Part shown: one piece after another, positions 12,436 to 22,319 of the stretch
Layout: every line of letters begins with the position of its first letter
Numbering within the stretch: position 1 is the first letter of the stretch
Assembly (NCBI GenBank): GCA_900696455.1
Contig: CAADGB010000255.1
Coordinates: 1-41,707 of the forward strand
Direction: 5' to 3'
Source of the DNA: an uncultured delta proteobacterium
GTDB taxonomy: Bacteria; Myxococcota_A; Polyangia; Haliangiales; Haliangiaceae
Length of the DNA: 41,707 nt
Program-made: the position numbers and the translations under genes
Notes under the pieces: model-generated
Told to the model about the DNA's origin: nothing
Databases searched by the model: none
The model's input: the letters and a program-made list of their open reading frames with translations, nothing else

Positions 12436-13496
12436 GTGGGGGCCTCGCCGGGACCGCCGGGCGGCCGCCGCCGGGCGGCGACGTCGGCGACGCCGCGGGC
12501 GATGTGGCCGCACAGGTCGCCGGCGTGGGCCTTGGCCGCCACCTTGATGGCGTTGGTGACCGCGGGCGCGCTGGAGCGGCCGTGGGCCTTGATGAAGAGG
12601 TGCTCGAAGCCGAGCAGCGGCGCGCCGCCGTACTGCTGCCAGTCGGTCACCGCCTTGAGCTGGGACAGCGCGCTCGACAGCGCCATCAGCCCCAGCCGCC
12701 AGGTCAGCTTCTCCTTGTGGGCGTAGCGGGCGAGGCGGACCACGGTCTCGGACACGCCCTCGAGCATCTTGAGCACGACGTTGCCGACGAAGCCGTTGCA
12801 CACGATCACGTCGGCGACGCCGCGCGGGATGTCGAGGCCCTCGACGTTGCCGATGAAGTTGAGCTCGGTGGCCTCGAGCAGGAGCTGGTGGGCGGCGACC
12901 ACCGCCTGCGGCCCCTTGCCGGCCTCGGTGCCGTTGGACAGGAGCGCGACCCGCGGCCGCCGGTTGCGCGACACCAGCCCGGCGTAGGCCGAGCCCATGA
13001 TCGCGAAGGTGACCAGGTCGTCGGCCGAGGCGTCGATCGTGGCGCCGACGTCGAGGATGAGGGAGAACGGGTCGTTCTTGTCGCCGCGGCGCAGCTCGGT
13101 GGGGTAGACCGAGGCCAGGGCGGCGCGCCGCACCCCGGGCAGGAGCCGCCAGCGACGGGCGCAGGCCAGGACGCTGGCGCCGGTGTTGCCCGCCGACACC
13201 AGGGCGTCGCCCTCGCCGGCGGCGACCAGCTCGGCGGCGACGACGATCGAGGCGTCGGGCTTGGCGGCGATGGCCTCGGCCGGCTTCTCGTCCATCTCGA
13301 TCGTCTGGCTGGCGTGGTGGACGCGGACGCGGGCGCCGTCGTGGCGCAGGCTGGGCAGCAGCGCGCCCAGGGCGGCGGCGTCGCCGACCAGGATGATCTC
13401 GGCGTCGGCCAGCGCCAGCGACGCCTCGGCCGCGCCCTTGACGATCTCCTCGGGGGCGTGATCACCGCCCATGGCGTCGACGACGATCCGCTGCAT
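12432..13496 (-). CDS. plsX: Phosphate acyltransferase PlsX
   Basis: Converts acyl-ACP and phosphate to acyl-phosphate, the donor for PlsY in phosphatidic acid synthesis; it acts peripherally at the inner membrane. The family is clear from [10 protein letters not shown] near the N-terminus, [37 protein letters not shown] and [13 protein letters not shown] chose the ATG at 13496 because [10 protein letters not shown] follows it directly; a GTG at 13517 would add seven residues. At 354 residues it is a normal length. Unusually it lies beside a HAD phosphatase and a mutase rather than rpmF or fabH. The leader of its transcript would contain the G-rich tract at 13545-13620. Confidence 0.97.
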   Translation of the reverse strand: MQRIVVDAMGGDHAPEEIVKGAAEASLALADAEIILVGDAAALGALLPSLRHDGARVRVHHASQTIEMDEKPAEAIAAKPDASIVVAAELVAAGEGDALVSAGNTGASVLACARRWRLLPGVRRAALASVYPTELRRGDKNDPFSLILDVGATIDASADDLVTFAIMGSAYAGLVSRNRRPRVALLSNGTEAGKGPQAVVAAHQLLLEATELNFIGNVEGLDIPRGVADVIVCNGFVGNVVLKMLEGVSETVVRLARYAHKEKLTWRLGLMALSSALSQLKAVTDWQQYGGAPLLGFEHLFIKAHGRSSAPAVTNAIKVAAKAHAGDLCGHIARGVADVAARRRPPGGPGEAPT

Positions 13497-13544
13497 CCGC
13501 GCCGGCGATGATGGCACGCGTCGCGGCGCGTCGCCAAGCGACCC

Positions 13545-13620
13545 CGAACCGGATCCCGACCCTCCCCGCCCCCGGTCCCCGCCCCGATCCGGATCCCGAT
13601 CCCGCTCCGGATCCGGCCCC
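13545..13620 (-). repeat. G-rich GATCCGG repeat tract, potential G-quadruplex
   Basis: The minus strand carries repeated GGATCCGG/GGGATC units around a run of five closely spaced tracts of three to five G (complement of 13560-13585). This meets the usual pattern for an intramolecular G-quadruplex. It lies about 65-90 nt upstream of plsX on the sense strand, so it could also form in the plsX leader RNA. No open frame here looks coding. Confidence 0.5.
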
Positions 13621-13648
13621 GGCGCCGACGCGGCGCTCGCGGGTCAGA

Positions 13649-13669
13649 GCGTGTGAAGGAACCACACGC
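13649..13669. other. Perfect stem-loop between mutase and plsX
   Basis: GCGTGTG and CACACGC are 7-bp arms around a 7-base loop, in the 251-bp gap between the mutase stop and plsX. No T-run follows on either strand, so intrinsic termination is doubtful. A processing site, an operator or chance are all possible. Confidence 0.35.
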
Positions 13670-13747
13670 GCTGGTCGATCGGTCGGTCCCGGCGAGGACG
13701 CCGGTGCCGACCTGAGTCGGAGCCGATCGCCTCGGCGGCGCCTCGGC

Positions 13748-15385
<1,638 letters not shown>

Positions 15386-15471
15386 GGCATGCGTGTACCA
15401 CGGTCGTCGCGACCCGGGCTCACGCCTCCAGGGTGATGGAGGAACTGGGAGAATCGTGACATGCTCGCGTC

Positions 15472-15921
15472 GTGCTCGTCCGAGGCCCGAGTGATCTGTC
15501 CGCGCTCCGGGACCGCATCCCGATCCCGCCGCGCCTGCGCGGCCGCTGGGCCGCCGGCCGTCGGCGCCCGCGTGCGGTCGCCGGCTACGAGCCGTCGCCC
15601 ATGGAGCTGGTGCTGTGGATCCCGGTGGCCGAGGTCGGGGCCGGGCAGGGCGACGACGCGCCGAGCTGGGACGAGATCGCCCGCGTGGTCGGCGCCGAGG
15701 GGCCGCCGGCGACGATCGCGGTCCACGTCGACGCCGCCCGCGCCCTCGCCCCCACCCACCTGGCCGCCATGCCGGCCGAGGGCTTCGAGCTGCGCGCCAC
15801 CGGGCCGCGCTACCCGGCGGCGGTGTTCGAGGGCGGCGGCTTCGCCGGCGGCCGCGCGGTGCGCGTGCCGGGCGGGCTCCTGGTCGGGCTGACCTCGCAG
15901 CTCCCGCCGATCCCGTCCTGA
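15472..15921 (+). CDS. Hypothetical protein
   Basis: 149 residues from a GTG at 15472; the ATG at 15601 ([13 protein letters not shown]) would give a compact 106-residue protein. Third positions are strongly G/C in both parts, supporting the longer form. No signal peptide, membrane segment or known motif is visible. The shorter part looks like a small alpha/beta domain with alternating hydrophobic residues ([20 protein letters not shown]). It is divergent from the mutase gene (86-bp gap) and upstream of nif3, which has its own promoter. No function is assigned. Confidence 0.55.
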   Translation: MLVRGPSDLSALRDRIPIPPRLRGRWAAGRRRPRAVAGYEPSPMELVLWIPVAEVGAGQGDDAPSWDEIARVVGAEGPPATIAVHVDAARALAPTHLAAMPAEGFELRATGPRYPAAVFEGGGFAGGRAVRVPGGLLVGLTSQLPPIPS

Positions 15922-15975
15922 CGCGGCGTCACGCCGACCGCGCCCGGCGCGGCGGGCGACCGGCCGACCCGCGCC

Positions 15976-16004
15976 TTGACTCGCACCGCGCGCGCGCCTA
16001 TACC
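15976..16004 (+). promoter_or_regulatory. Sigma70-type promoter for nif3-hisZ-purA
   Basis: TTGACT (15976-15981) and TATACC (15999-16004) are separated by exactly 17 bp. The expected transcription start near 16011 is only about seven bases before the nif3 ATG at 16018, too short for a normal ribosome-binding site. It is one of the few A/T-containing spots in the region. Confidence 0.65.
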
Positions 16005-16017
16005 GCCCGTCGGCGCG

Positions 16018-16797
16018 ATGACCGTCCACCTCCGCGACGTCGTGGCCTACCGCGACGCGACGCTCGAGATCGACCGCTTCCGGGACTACGCGCCCAACGG
16101 CCTGCAGGTCGAGGGCGCGCCCGAGGTCGACACGGTCGTCACCGGGGTCTCGGCCAACCAGGCCCTCCTCGAGCGCGCGCTGGAGCTGGGCGCCGACCTC
16201 GTCGTCGTCCACCACGGCCTCATCTGGGGCGGCGGCATCGCCCGCGTCACCGGGCCGACCGCGGTCCGGCTGCGCCAGCTCCTGGCCAGCGGCGTCTCGC
16301 TCGCCGCGTACCACCTGCCGCTCGACAAGCACGCGCGCCTCGGCAACAACACCGGGCTCGCCGACGCCATCGGCCTGGCGCTGGCGGGGCGCGAGGCCTT
16401 CGGCGACGTCAAGGGCGTGGCCCTGGGGCTGGCCGGGGGCTGGCCGCAGCCGCTGTCGCGCGACGAGGCGCTGGCCCGCATCACCGCCGGCGTGCTCGGC
16501 GGCCGCGCGGCGCCGTTCGTCTTCCCCTACGGCCCGGAGGTGGTGCGCCGGGTCGGCCTGTGCTCGGGCGCGGCCGGCGACCTGCTCGAGGCGGCGGCCG
16601 CCGAGCGCTGCGACCTCTACCTCACCGGCGAGCTGTCCGAGCGCGCCGCCGAGCTGGCGCGGGAGCTCCAGCTCACGCTGGTCGCCGCCGGCCACTACGC
16701 CACCGAGGTCTTCGGTCCGCAGCGGCTCGCCGACGAGCTGCGCATGCACTTCCCGTCGCTCTCGGTCCACTTCGTCGGCGTGCCCACGCCGATCTGA
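16018..16797 (+). CDS. NIF3-like dinuclear metal centre protein
   Basis: Member of the NIF3/YbgI (DUF34) family: hexameric proteins with two metal ions, often annotated as GTP cyclohydrolase 1 type 2 without proof of function. The ligand pattern is complete: H65 and H66 (VVHHGLIW), D103 (HLPLDKH), and H226 and E230 (AAGHYATE). At 259 residues it is the standard two-part form without the inserted PII-like domain. The ATG at 16018 gives the conserved N-terminus. It is the first gene of a run with hisZ (12-bp gap) and purA, behind a strong promoter that would leave almost no leader. Confidence 0.92.
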   Translation: MTVHLRDVVAYRDATLEIDRFRDYAPNGLQVEGAPEVDTVVTGVSANQALLERALELGADLVVVHHGLIWGGGIARVTGPTAVRLRQLLASGVSLAAYHLPLDKHARLGNNTGLADAIGLALAGREAFGDVKGVALGLAGGWPQPLSRDEALARITAGVLGGRAAPFVFPYGPEVVRRVGLCSGAAGDLLEAAAAERCDLYLTGELSERAAELARELQLTLVAAGHYATEVFGPQRLADELRMHFPSLSVHFVGVPTPI

Positions 16798-16809
16798 GCC
16801 CGCGCCGCC

Positions 16810-18114
16810 ATGTCCATCCCGCCCAGCCCCGTCCGCCTGCCCGCCGGTGTCCGCGATCTCCTGCCGCGCGCCGCCGCCCGCCGCCGCGCCATCGCCGAGC
16901 GCGTCCTCGCCGAGCTCGAGGCCTGGGGCTACCCCCGCCTCATCACGCCGGTGTTCGAGTGCGCCGACGTGCTGGAGCGCGGGCTCGGCGCCGACGCCCG
17001 CGCCGCGGCGCTGCGCTTCGTCGAGCCCGGCTCGGGCGAGGTGGTGGCGCTGCGCCCCGACTTCACGCCGCAGGTGGCGCGCATCGCCGCCACCCGCCTC
17101 GCCGACGTCGACGGGCCGCTCCGCCTCTGCTACGAGGGCGCGGGCAACCGCCTGACCAGCCCGACCCGCGGGCCGCTGGCCCAGCGCGAGATCCTGCAGG
17201 CCGGGATCGAGCTCATCGGCGCCGGCGGGGTCGACGGCGACGCCGAGGTGCTGGCGGTGGCGTCGGCGACGCTCGCCCACCTCGGCGTCGAGGCCGCGCC
17301 GCTCGACGTCGGGCACGTCGCGCCCGCGCGCTGGGTGCTGGCCGGGGTCGGCGACGAGGCGCGGCCGGCCCTGGCCCTGGCCCTGGCCCGCAAGGACCGG
17401 CAGCAGGTGGCCCGCGTCGCCGCCGGGGCGCCCGGCGAGCTGCCGGCGCTCGCCGTCGCGCTGGTCGGGCTCACCGGGCCGGCCGACGACGCCCTGGCCC
17501 GCGCCCGCGCCCTGCCGTGGCCCGCCGCCGTCGACGCCGCGCTCGCCGAGCTGGTGGCGGCGCTGGCCGCGGCCGCGCGCCTCTACCCCGGCGCCCGCTT
17601 CACCGTCGACCTCGGCGACCTGCGCGGCTTCGACTACTACACCGGCCTGCGCTTCGCCGGCTACGCGCGCGGCGCCGGCGACGCCGTCCTGCGCGGCGGT
17701 CGCTACGACGAGCTGGTCGGCCGCTACGGGCGGCCGGCGCGCGCGGTCGGCTTCGCCGTCGACATCGAGGCCATCGCCCAGGCCCAGCGCGCGGCCCAGG
17801 TCGCGCCGCCGCGGCCGTCGCCGGGCGCGCTGGTGGTCGCCGCCGACGACGTCGGTCGCGCCACCGCCGCCGCGGTGGCCGCCGCCCTGCGCGCCGCCGG
17901 GGTGCGGGCCGCGGTCGACCTCGCGACCGGCGCCGCCGCCGCGCGCCTGCGCTACGCCGCCGAGACCGGCTGGACCCACGTGCTCGAGCTGGCCGCGGCG
18001 ACCGCCCACGAGGTCGCCGCCACCACCACCACCCCGATCCCGGCGACGGCGATCACCGCCGCCGCCAGTGGCGACGGGCTCGCCCTCGCGACTATCCTGA
18101 CCGGGAGGAGCTGA
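16810..18114 (+). CDS. hisZ: ATP phosphoribosyltransferase regulatory subunit HisZ
   Basis: Histidyl-tRNA synthetase paralogue that activates the short form of HisG, the first enzyme of histidine synthesis. Class II synthetase-like motifs are visible: LPAGVRDLLP, LRPDFTPQVARIA (residues about 78-90), QREILQAGIELIG, GFDYYTG and GGRYDELVGRYG. The DFTPQVAR form of motif 2 is typical of HisZ, whereas HisRS has LRPEGT. The immediate downstream neighbour purA is also a known HisZ context. At 434 residues it is long for HisZ and keeps a C-terminal Ala-rich alpha/beta domain, so a divergent HisRS is the alternative. Its TGA overlaps the purA ATG by one base (TGATG). Confidence 0.82.
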   Translation: MSIPPSPVRLPAGVRDLLPRAAARRRAIAERVLAELEAWGYPRLITPVFECADVLERGLGADARAAALRFVEPGSGEVVALRPDFTPQVARIAATRLADVDGPLRLCYEGAGNRLTSPTRGPLAQREILQAGIELIGAGGVDGDAEVLAVASATLAHLGVEAAPLDVGHVAPARWVLAGVGDEARPALALALARKDRQQVARVAAGAPGELPALAVALVGLTGPADDALARARALPWPAAVDAALAELVAALAAAARLYPGARFTVDLGDLRGFDYYTGLRFAGYARGAGDAVLRGGRYDELVGRYGRPARAVGFAVDIEAIAQAQRAAQVAPPRPSPGALVVAADDVGRATAAAVAAALRAAGVRAAVDLATGAAAARLRYAAETGWTHVLELAAATAHEVAATTTTPIPATAITAAASGDGLALATILTGRS

Positions 18115-19406
18115 TGTCCGTCGTCATCGTCGTAGGCGCACAGTGGGGAGATGAGGGCAAGGGCAAGGTCGTCGACCTCTACACCGAGCGCGCCCACACC
18201 ATCGTCCGCTATGGCGGCGGGGCCAACGCCGGCCACACCCTCGTGATCGGCGGCCAGAAGATCATCACCCGCCTGGTGCCGTCGGGGGTGTGTCACCCCG
18301 GCAAGCCGTGCGTCCTCGGCGACGGCATGGTCATCGACCCGGCCACCCTGCTCGAGGAGATCGCGCAGCTCCAGGCCCGCGGCCTGCTCCAGGACAGCGA
18401 GCTGGTGGTGGGCCAGGACGCCCACGTCATCCTGCCGTACCACAAGCGCATCGAGGGCGTGCGCGAGGATCGCACCGCCGGCGCCATCGGCACCACCCGC
18501 CGCGGCATCGGCCCGGCGTACGAGGCCAAGGTCGGCCGCCGCGGCGTGCGCATCCGCGACCTCTTCCGCCCGCCGCGCCTGCGCGAGGTGGTGCTGGCCA
18601 ACCTCGACGAGCTGACGCCGGTGCTGCGCCACCTCGGCGGCGAGGTGCCGAGCGAGGCCGAGGTCGATCGCTGGATCGACGACGCGGTCGCCGCCGGCGA
18701 GCGCCTGCGCCCGTACGTGCGCGACGCCAGCCGCTTCGTGGTCGACGAGATCGCCCGCGGCCACCACGTCCTGTTCGAGGGCGCGCAGGGCACGCTGCTC
18801 GACATCGATCACGGCACGTACCCGTACGTGACCTCGTCGTCGACGATCGCGGCCGGCGCCTGCCAGTCGACCGGCATCGGCCCCAGCAAGATCGACCGCG
18901 TCATCGGCATCACCAAGGCCTACGCCACCCGCGTCGGCGGCGGGCCGTTCCCGACCGAGCTCCACGGCGACGCCGCCGAGGCGCTGCGCCAGGCCGGCGG
19001 CGAGTTCGGCGCGGTCACCGGCCGGCCGCGCCGCTGCGGCTGGCTCGATCTGCCGGCCCTGCGCCTGGGCGTGCGGCTGTCGGGCATGGACGGCCTGGCC
19101 CTGACCAAGCTCGACGTCCTCGCCGGCCTGCCCGAGGTCGCGGTGTGCGTCGCCTACCGGCTGGACGGCAAGGAGCTCGACGAGCTGCCCACCGACGTCG
19201 ACGACATCGCCCGCGCCGAGCCGGTCTACGCCCGCTACCCGGGCTGGAGCTCGCTGTCCGGGGTGCGGACGTGGGACGACCTGCCGGCGACCACCCGCGC
19301 CTACGTCGAGACCGTGGGCCGGCTGGCCGGGGTCCCGTTCTACCTGGTGTCGGTGGGGCCCGACCGGGTCGAGACCATCGTGCTGCGCGACCCGTTCGCG
19401 CCCTGA
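18114..19406 (+). CDS. purA: Adenylosuccinate synthetase
   Basis: Joins IMP and aspartate using GTP to form adenylosuccinate, the first committed step to AMP. The N-terminus is diagnostic: VVGAQWGDEGKGKVVD with the GTP loop (residues 8-18) and catalytic D13, then GGANAGHT with H41. Further signatures are GIGPAYEAK, FEGAQGTLLDIDHGTYPYVT, TKAYATRVGGGPFPTE and TGRPRRCGWLD. At 430 residues it is full length. The start codon overlaps the hisZ stop, and AGGAG lies within the end of hisZ. Histidine and AMP synthesis both draw on ATP and IMP pools, which fits cotranscription. Confidence 0.98.
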   Translation: MSVVIVVGAQWGDEGKGKVVDLYTERAHTIVRYGGGANAGHTLVIGGQKIITRLVPSGVCHPGKPCVLGDGMVIDPATLLEEIAQLQARGLLQDSELVVGQDAHVILPYHKRIEGVREDRTAGAIGTTRRGIGPAYEAKVGRRGVRIRDLFRPPRLREVVLANLDELTPVLRHLGGEVPSEAEVDRWIDDAVAAGERLRPYVRDASRFVVDEIARGHHVLFEGAQGTLLDIDHGTYPYVTSSSTIAAGACQSTGIGPSKIDRVIGITKAYATRVGGGPFPTELHGDAAEALRQAGGEFGAVTGRPRRCGWLDLPALRLGVRLSGMDGLALTKLDVLAGLPEVAVCVAYRLDGKELDELPTDVDDIARAEPVYARYPGWSSLSGVRTWDDLPATTRAYVETVGRLAGVPFYLVSVGPDRVETIVLRDPFAP

Positions 19407-19430
19407 GCGCGGCCGCGAGCCGCCAAGTTG

Positions 19431-19474
19431 CCACCATCGCTGGCGTTTGCGCGATCGGCGGTGGTAGCATTTTT
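19431..19474 (+). terminator. Possible intrinsic terminator after purA
   Basis: CCACCATCGC can pair with GCGAT...GGTGG, interrupted by a four-base bulge, and TAGCATTTTT follows. It sits 25 bp after the purA stop. The stem is imperfect, so this is tentative; TAGCAT might instead belong to a promoter of the downstream gene. Confidence 0.35.
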
Positions 19475-19549
19475 CGCCAAGCTGGCCGGGGGCCGTGGGG
19501 GTCCAAGCCAGCACATCCTCGCCACACGAGGAACAGGGAAGCGCCCATC

Positions 19550-21478
19550 ATGAAGATCGTCTGCGACGCATGTTCCGCCAAGTACTCGATTGCCGACGAG
19601 AAGGTCAAAGGCAAGGTCTTCAAGATCCGCTGCAAGAAGTGCAGCAACATCATCGTCGTCCGCGGGAACGCCGGGGCCGCGGCCGAGGAGCCCGCGCCCG
19701 CGCCGGCGGGCCAGTTCGATCAGAAGGAGACCCGGGTCTACGACTACGGCGGCTACGAGGGCGAGGGCGCCCCGCCGTCGGCCGACGACGCCGTCTGGCA
19801 CATCGTCGTCGACCAGGAGCAGGTCGGCCCCATCACCGCCGCCGAGGTCGGCCAGCGCTTCGCCGCCGGTGAGCTCGACGCCGAGTCCTACATCTGGCGC
19901 GAGGGCTTCGCCGACTGGTTGCCCCTGTCGCAGGTGCCGGAGTTCACCGCGCTCGCCGCCGGCGGCAGCACCACCACCGCCCAGCCCAGCTCGGGCGAGG
20001 ACGCGGTGGCGAGCATGTTCGGCGCCGGCGCCGGCTACGAGGACGGCGGGACCTCGCGCAGCGATCCCAACGACGTGTTCGCGGCCCACGCCGCCAAGGC
20101 CACCGCGGCCGCCGCCGACGACGCCGACGACGGCGCCGACGATCTGTTCGGGCAGGGCGGGGCGCGCACCGCCAAGGGTCGCGCCGAGCCGGCCGCCGGC
20201 GCGGGCAAGGCCGCGGTCAGCCCCTCCAGCCTCAAGGGCCAGCGCAGCGAGAACTCGGTCCTGTTCTCGCTCAACAACCTGGCCGCGCTGGCCTCCGACA
20301 GCCCCAAGGCGGCGGCGGCCCCGGTGTCGTCGTCGTCGTCGTCGGGCGCCGCCCAGCACGGCGGCGGTGAGGGCTCGGGCCTCATCGACATCCGCTCGAT
20401 GGCGTCGGCTTACCTCGGCGCCGCCAAGTCGAGCGACGCGGCCCCGGGCGGCCGGAGCGTCGGCTCGATCGACGATCTGCCGGTGTTCTCGACCACCGCC
20501 TTCAGCGAGCCGGCGGTCATCATCCCCTCGGTCGGCGCCGGTCGCGGCAACAACAAGCTGATGTACGGCCTGCTCGGCGCGGTCGCGCTGCTCGCGATCG
20601 TGCTGGTGGTGGTCGTCGTGGTGCTGGTCACCGGCGGCGACGACAAGCCGAGCACCGCCGGTCAGGTCGCCGTGGGCTCCGGCGGCGGCACCGCGACCCA
20701 GCCCGACCAGCCGGCGGGCGGCACCGAGCCGGGCACGGCGGCGGGGCCGGCCGGGACCGGCGCCACCGGTGGCGGCGCCCCCGGCGGCGGCACGGATCCG
20801 GCGGCGGGTGGCGCCGCGGCCGGCGCCGGGAGCGGCTCGGCCGAGGAGCCCGGCGCGGGGACGACCGGCGGTGGCGCCTCGGGCACGGCCGACAGCGGCG
20901 ACCGCAAGCCGGGCGGCTCGACGGCGTCCAGCGACCGCAAGCCGGGCGGCTCGACGGCGTCCAGCGACCGCAAGCCGGGCGGCTCGACGACCACCAGCGA
21001 CCGCAAGCCGGGCGGCACGACCGCGACCAGCGACAAGAAGCCTCCCGCCGACAAGCCGCCCGCCGACACCGGCGGCAAGTGTCTCGACGAGGTCGCCTGT
21101 CTCCTCGCCGACAGGCCGCCCGCGTGCTGCGCGAAGTACCGCGGGTCGAGCGGCGGTGGTGGTGGCGGCGGCAGCACCACCAAGCCGCCGAGCGGCGGCG
21201 GCGGCTCGAACCTGCCCGAGAGCCTGCAGAAGGCCGACATCTCGGCCGGCATCGGCGGCGTGCGCGCGCGGGTCGACGGCTGCGCGGCGAAGTCGAGCGC
21301 CAAGGGCACGGTCAAGGTCTCGGTGAAGGTCGACGGCAGCGGCGCGGTGTCGAGCGTCACCGTGCGCGAGACCCCGGACGCCGGCCTCGGCTCGTGCGTG
21401 GCGGCGGCGGTGCAGAAGGCGACGTTCAAGAAGACGCAGACCGGCGGCTCGTTCAGCTACCCGTTCACGTTCCGCTGA
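19550..21478 (+). CDS. AgmX/GltJ-like protein: zinc ribbon, GYF, TM, TonB-like C-domain
   Basis: 642-residue envelope-spanning protein. A zinc ribbon of the MJ0042 type is at 1-40 (C5, C8, C28, C31). A GYF_2-like domain is at about 82-136 (WHIVV...GP...WREGFADWLPL). A long Ala/Asp/Ser-rich cytoplasmic linker contains ENSVLFSL (234-241) and GLIDIRSMASAYLG (277-290). One transmembrane helix lies at 337-361. A periplasmic Gly/Thr/Pro linker with five 11-residue repeats follows, then a Cys cluster (CLDEVACLL...ACC) and an AgmX/PglI-type TonB-like domain (about 560-642). This architecture is that of M. xanthus GltJ (AgmX), part of the gliding motor, where the zinc ribbon and GYF domain contact the cytoplasmic machinery. 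No other glt genes are nearby, so the role in motility is inferred. Its last 22 bases overlap the convergent gene. Confidence 0.85.
   Translation: MKIVCDACSAKYSIADEKVKGKVFKIRCKKCSNIIVVRGNAGAAAEEPAPAPAGQFDQKETRVYDYGGYEGEGAPPSADDAVWHIVVDQEQVGPITAAEVGQRFAAGELDAESYIWREGFADWLPLSQVPEFTALAAGGSTTTAQPSSGEDAVASMFGAGAGYEDGGTSRSDPNDVFAAHAAKATAAAADDADDGADDLFGQGGARTAKGRAEPAAGAGKAAVSPSSLKGQRSENSVLFSLNNLAALASDSPKAAAAPVSSSSSSGAAQHGGGEGSGLIDIRSMASAYLGAAKSSDAAPGGRSVGSIDDLPVFSTTAFSEPAVIIPSVGAGRGNNKLMYGLLGAVALLAIVLVVVVVVLVTGGDDKPSTAGQVAVGSGGGTATQPDQPAGGTEPGTAAGPAGTGATGGGAPGGGTDPAAGGAAAGAGSGSAEEPGAGTTGGGASGTADSGDRKPGGSTASSDRKPGGSTASSDRKPGGSTTTSDRKPGGTTATSDKKPPADKPPADTGGKCLDEVACLLADRPPACCAKYRGSSGGGGGGGSTTKPPSGGGGSNLPESLQKADISAGIGGVRARVDGCAAKSSAKGTVKVSVKVDGSGAVSSVTVRETPDAGLGSCVAAAVQKATFKKTQTGGSFSYPFTFR
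20898..21044 (+). repeat. 33-bp in-frame tandem repeats in AgmX-like gene
   Basis: Units of 33 bp begin at 20898, 20931, 20964, 20997 and 21030 and encode SDRKPGGSTAS-like 11-residue repeats; the last unit is degenerate (SDKKPPADK). The first three are almost identical in DNA, implying recent slippage. They form a basic, flexible periplasmic spacer. Confidence 0.85.
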
Positions 21479-22242
21479 GCCCGCTCGCGGCGGCGCGCGA
21501 GCAGCGCGCCGCCCGCGGCCAGCGCCAGCGCGAGCCCGGCCAGCCACGGCCACCGCCGGGGCGGGCTGGCGGCCGCGTCCCCGCACCGCCCGTCGGCGGG
21601 GCGGGGCGCGCTGGCGTCGACGGTCCACCGCACGTCGAGGCCCACGGTGAGCGGGCCATCGGCGCCGGTCCAGGTCTGCGTCAGCCCGTCCATCGCGCGG
21701 TCGCCGAGCCGCTTGTGGACGAAGCGCACGCCCGGGCCATCCTCGAGCCGGACCTCGGTCTCGCCGGGGCGATCGACGCGCACGCGGTCGACGAGGCGCA
21801 GGTGGGGCTCGCGCCCGCTCGTGCACAGCCAGCCGACCAGGTCGACCGAGAACGCGCCGGCCGCGACAGACGGTGTACCAAGGCCGACGTCGACCGTGGT
21901 CCACGCGATCGTGGCCGGGCGTCCGCCGAGCGTGACCTCGACCGCGGGGCGGACCATGGCCGCGAGCTCCTCGCCGTAGGCGCGCGCCTCGGCGGTGGAG
22001 AGCTGCCCGTCGCGATCGCGATCGAGGCGGCGGCGGAGCGCGGCGCCCGGCCGTTCTCCGAGGAAGATCGTGTACGCGAGGCGGACGCGATCGCCCATCG
22101 GCGTCAGCTTGAGGTAGCGGTTGTTCTCGTCCACCGCCGGCGCGACGTGACCGGCGGCGGGCGCGGCGGCGAGCGCGAGGAGCGCGAGGGCCAGCGCGGA
22201 CCCGACGCGCCGGGGCCCGGCGCCGCGCGTGCGATGGACCAC
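21457..22242 (-). CDS. Predicted membrane-anchored protein with EF-hand loop
   Basis: 261 residues from a GTG start. There is a signal peptide (about 14-31, cleavage after PAAGH or nearby), a perfect 12-residue EF-hand loop D74-D76-D78-G-Q80-S82-E85, a mainly beta luminal region, and a C-terminal helix (about 231-249) followed by arginines. It would be exported and anchored in the inner membrane by its C-terminus. I do not recognise the family; it somewhat recalls the exported parts of metal-transport-associated proteins. A single EF-hand suggests calcium binding, perhaps in a dimer. Its 3' end overlaps the AgmX-like gene by 22 bases. Confidence 0.65.
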   Translation of the reverse strand: MVHRTRGAGPRRVGSALALALLALAAAPAAGHVAPAVDENNRYLKLTPMGDRVRLAYTIFLGERPGAALRRRLDRDRDGQLSTAEARAYGEELAAMVRPAVEVTLGGRPATIAWTTVDVGLGTPSVAAGAFSVDLVGWLCTSGREPHLRLVDRVRVDRPGETEVRLEDGPGVRFVHKRLGDRAMDGLTQTWTGADGPLTVGLDVRWTVDASAPRPADGRCGDAAASPPRRWPWLAGLALALAAGGALLARRRERAQRNVNG

Positions 22243-22271
22243 GGCGGGCCGGGGCGGGTGATCGACGAGCG

Positions 22272-22301
22272 TTGACCCGCGGGGAGCGCCGTGCCTATGC
22301 T
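22272..22301 (+). promoter_or_regulatory. Sigma70-type promoter for MopE-like lipoprotein gene
   Basis: TTGACC (22272-22277) and TATGCT (22296-22301) are 18 bp apart. A start near 22308 leaves a leader of about 12 bases containing GGAGGA just before the ATG at 22320. Confidence 0.6.
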
Positions 22302-22319
22302 GCGCGCCGAGGAGGATGT

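Noticed and set aside
16810-18114. Histidyl-tRNA synthetase
   Set aside because: LRPDFTPQVAR rather than LRPEGT, and adjacency to purA, favour HisZ; the length keeps some doubt.
20898-21044. Regular 33-bp repeats as a CRISPR array
   Set aside because: Contiguous in-frame units without spacers, inside a coding region.
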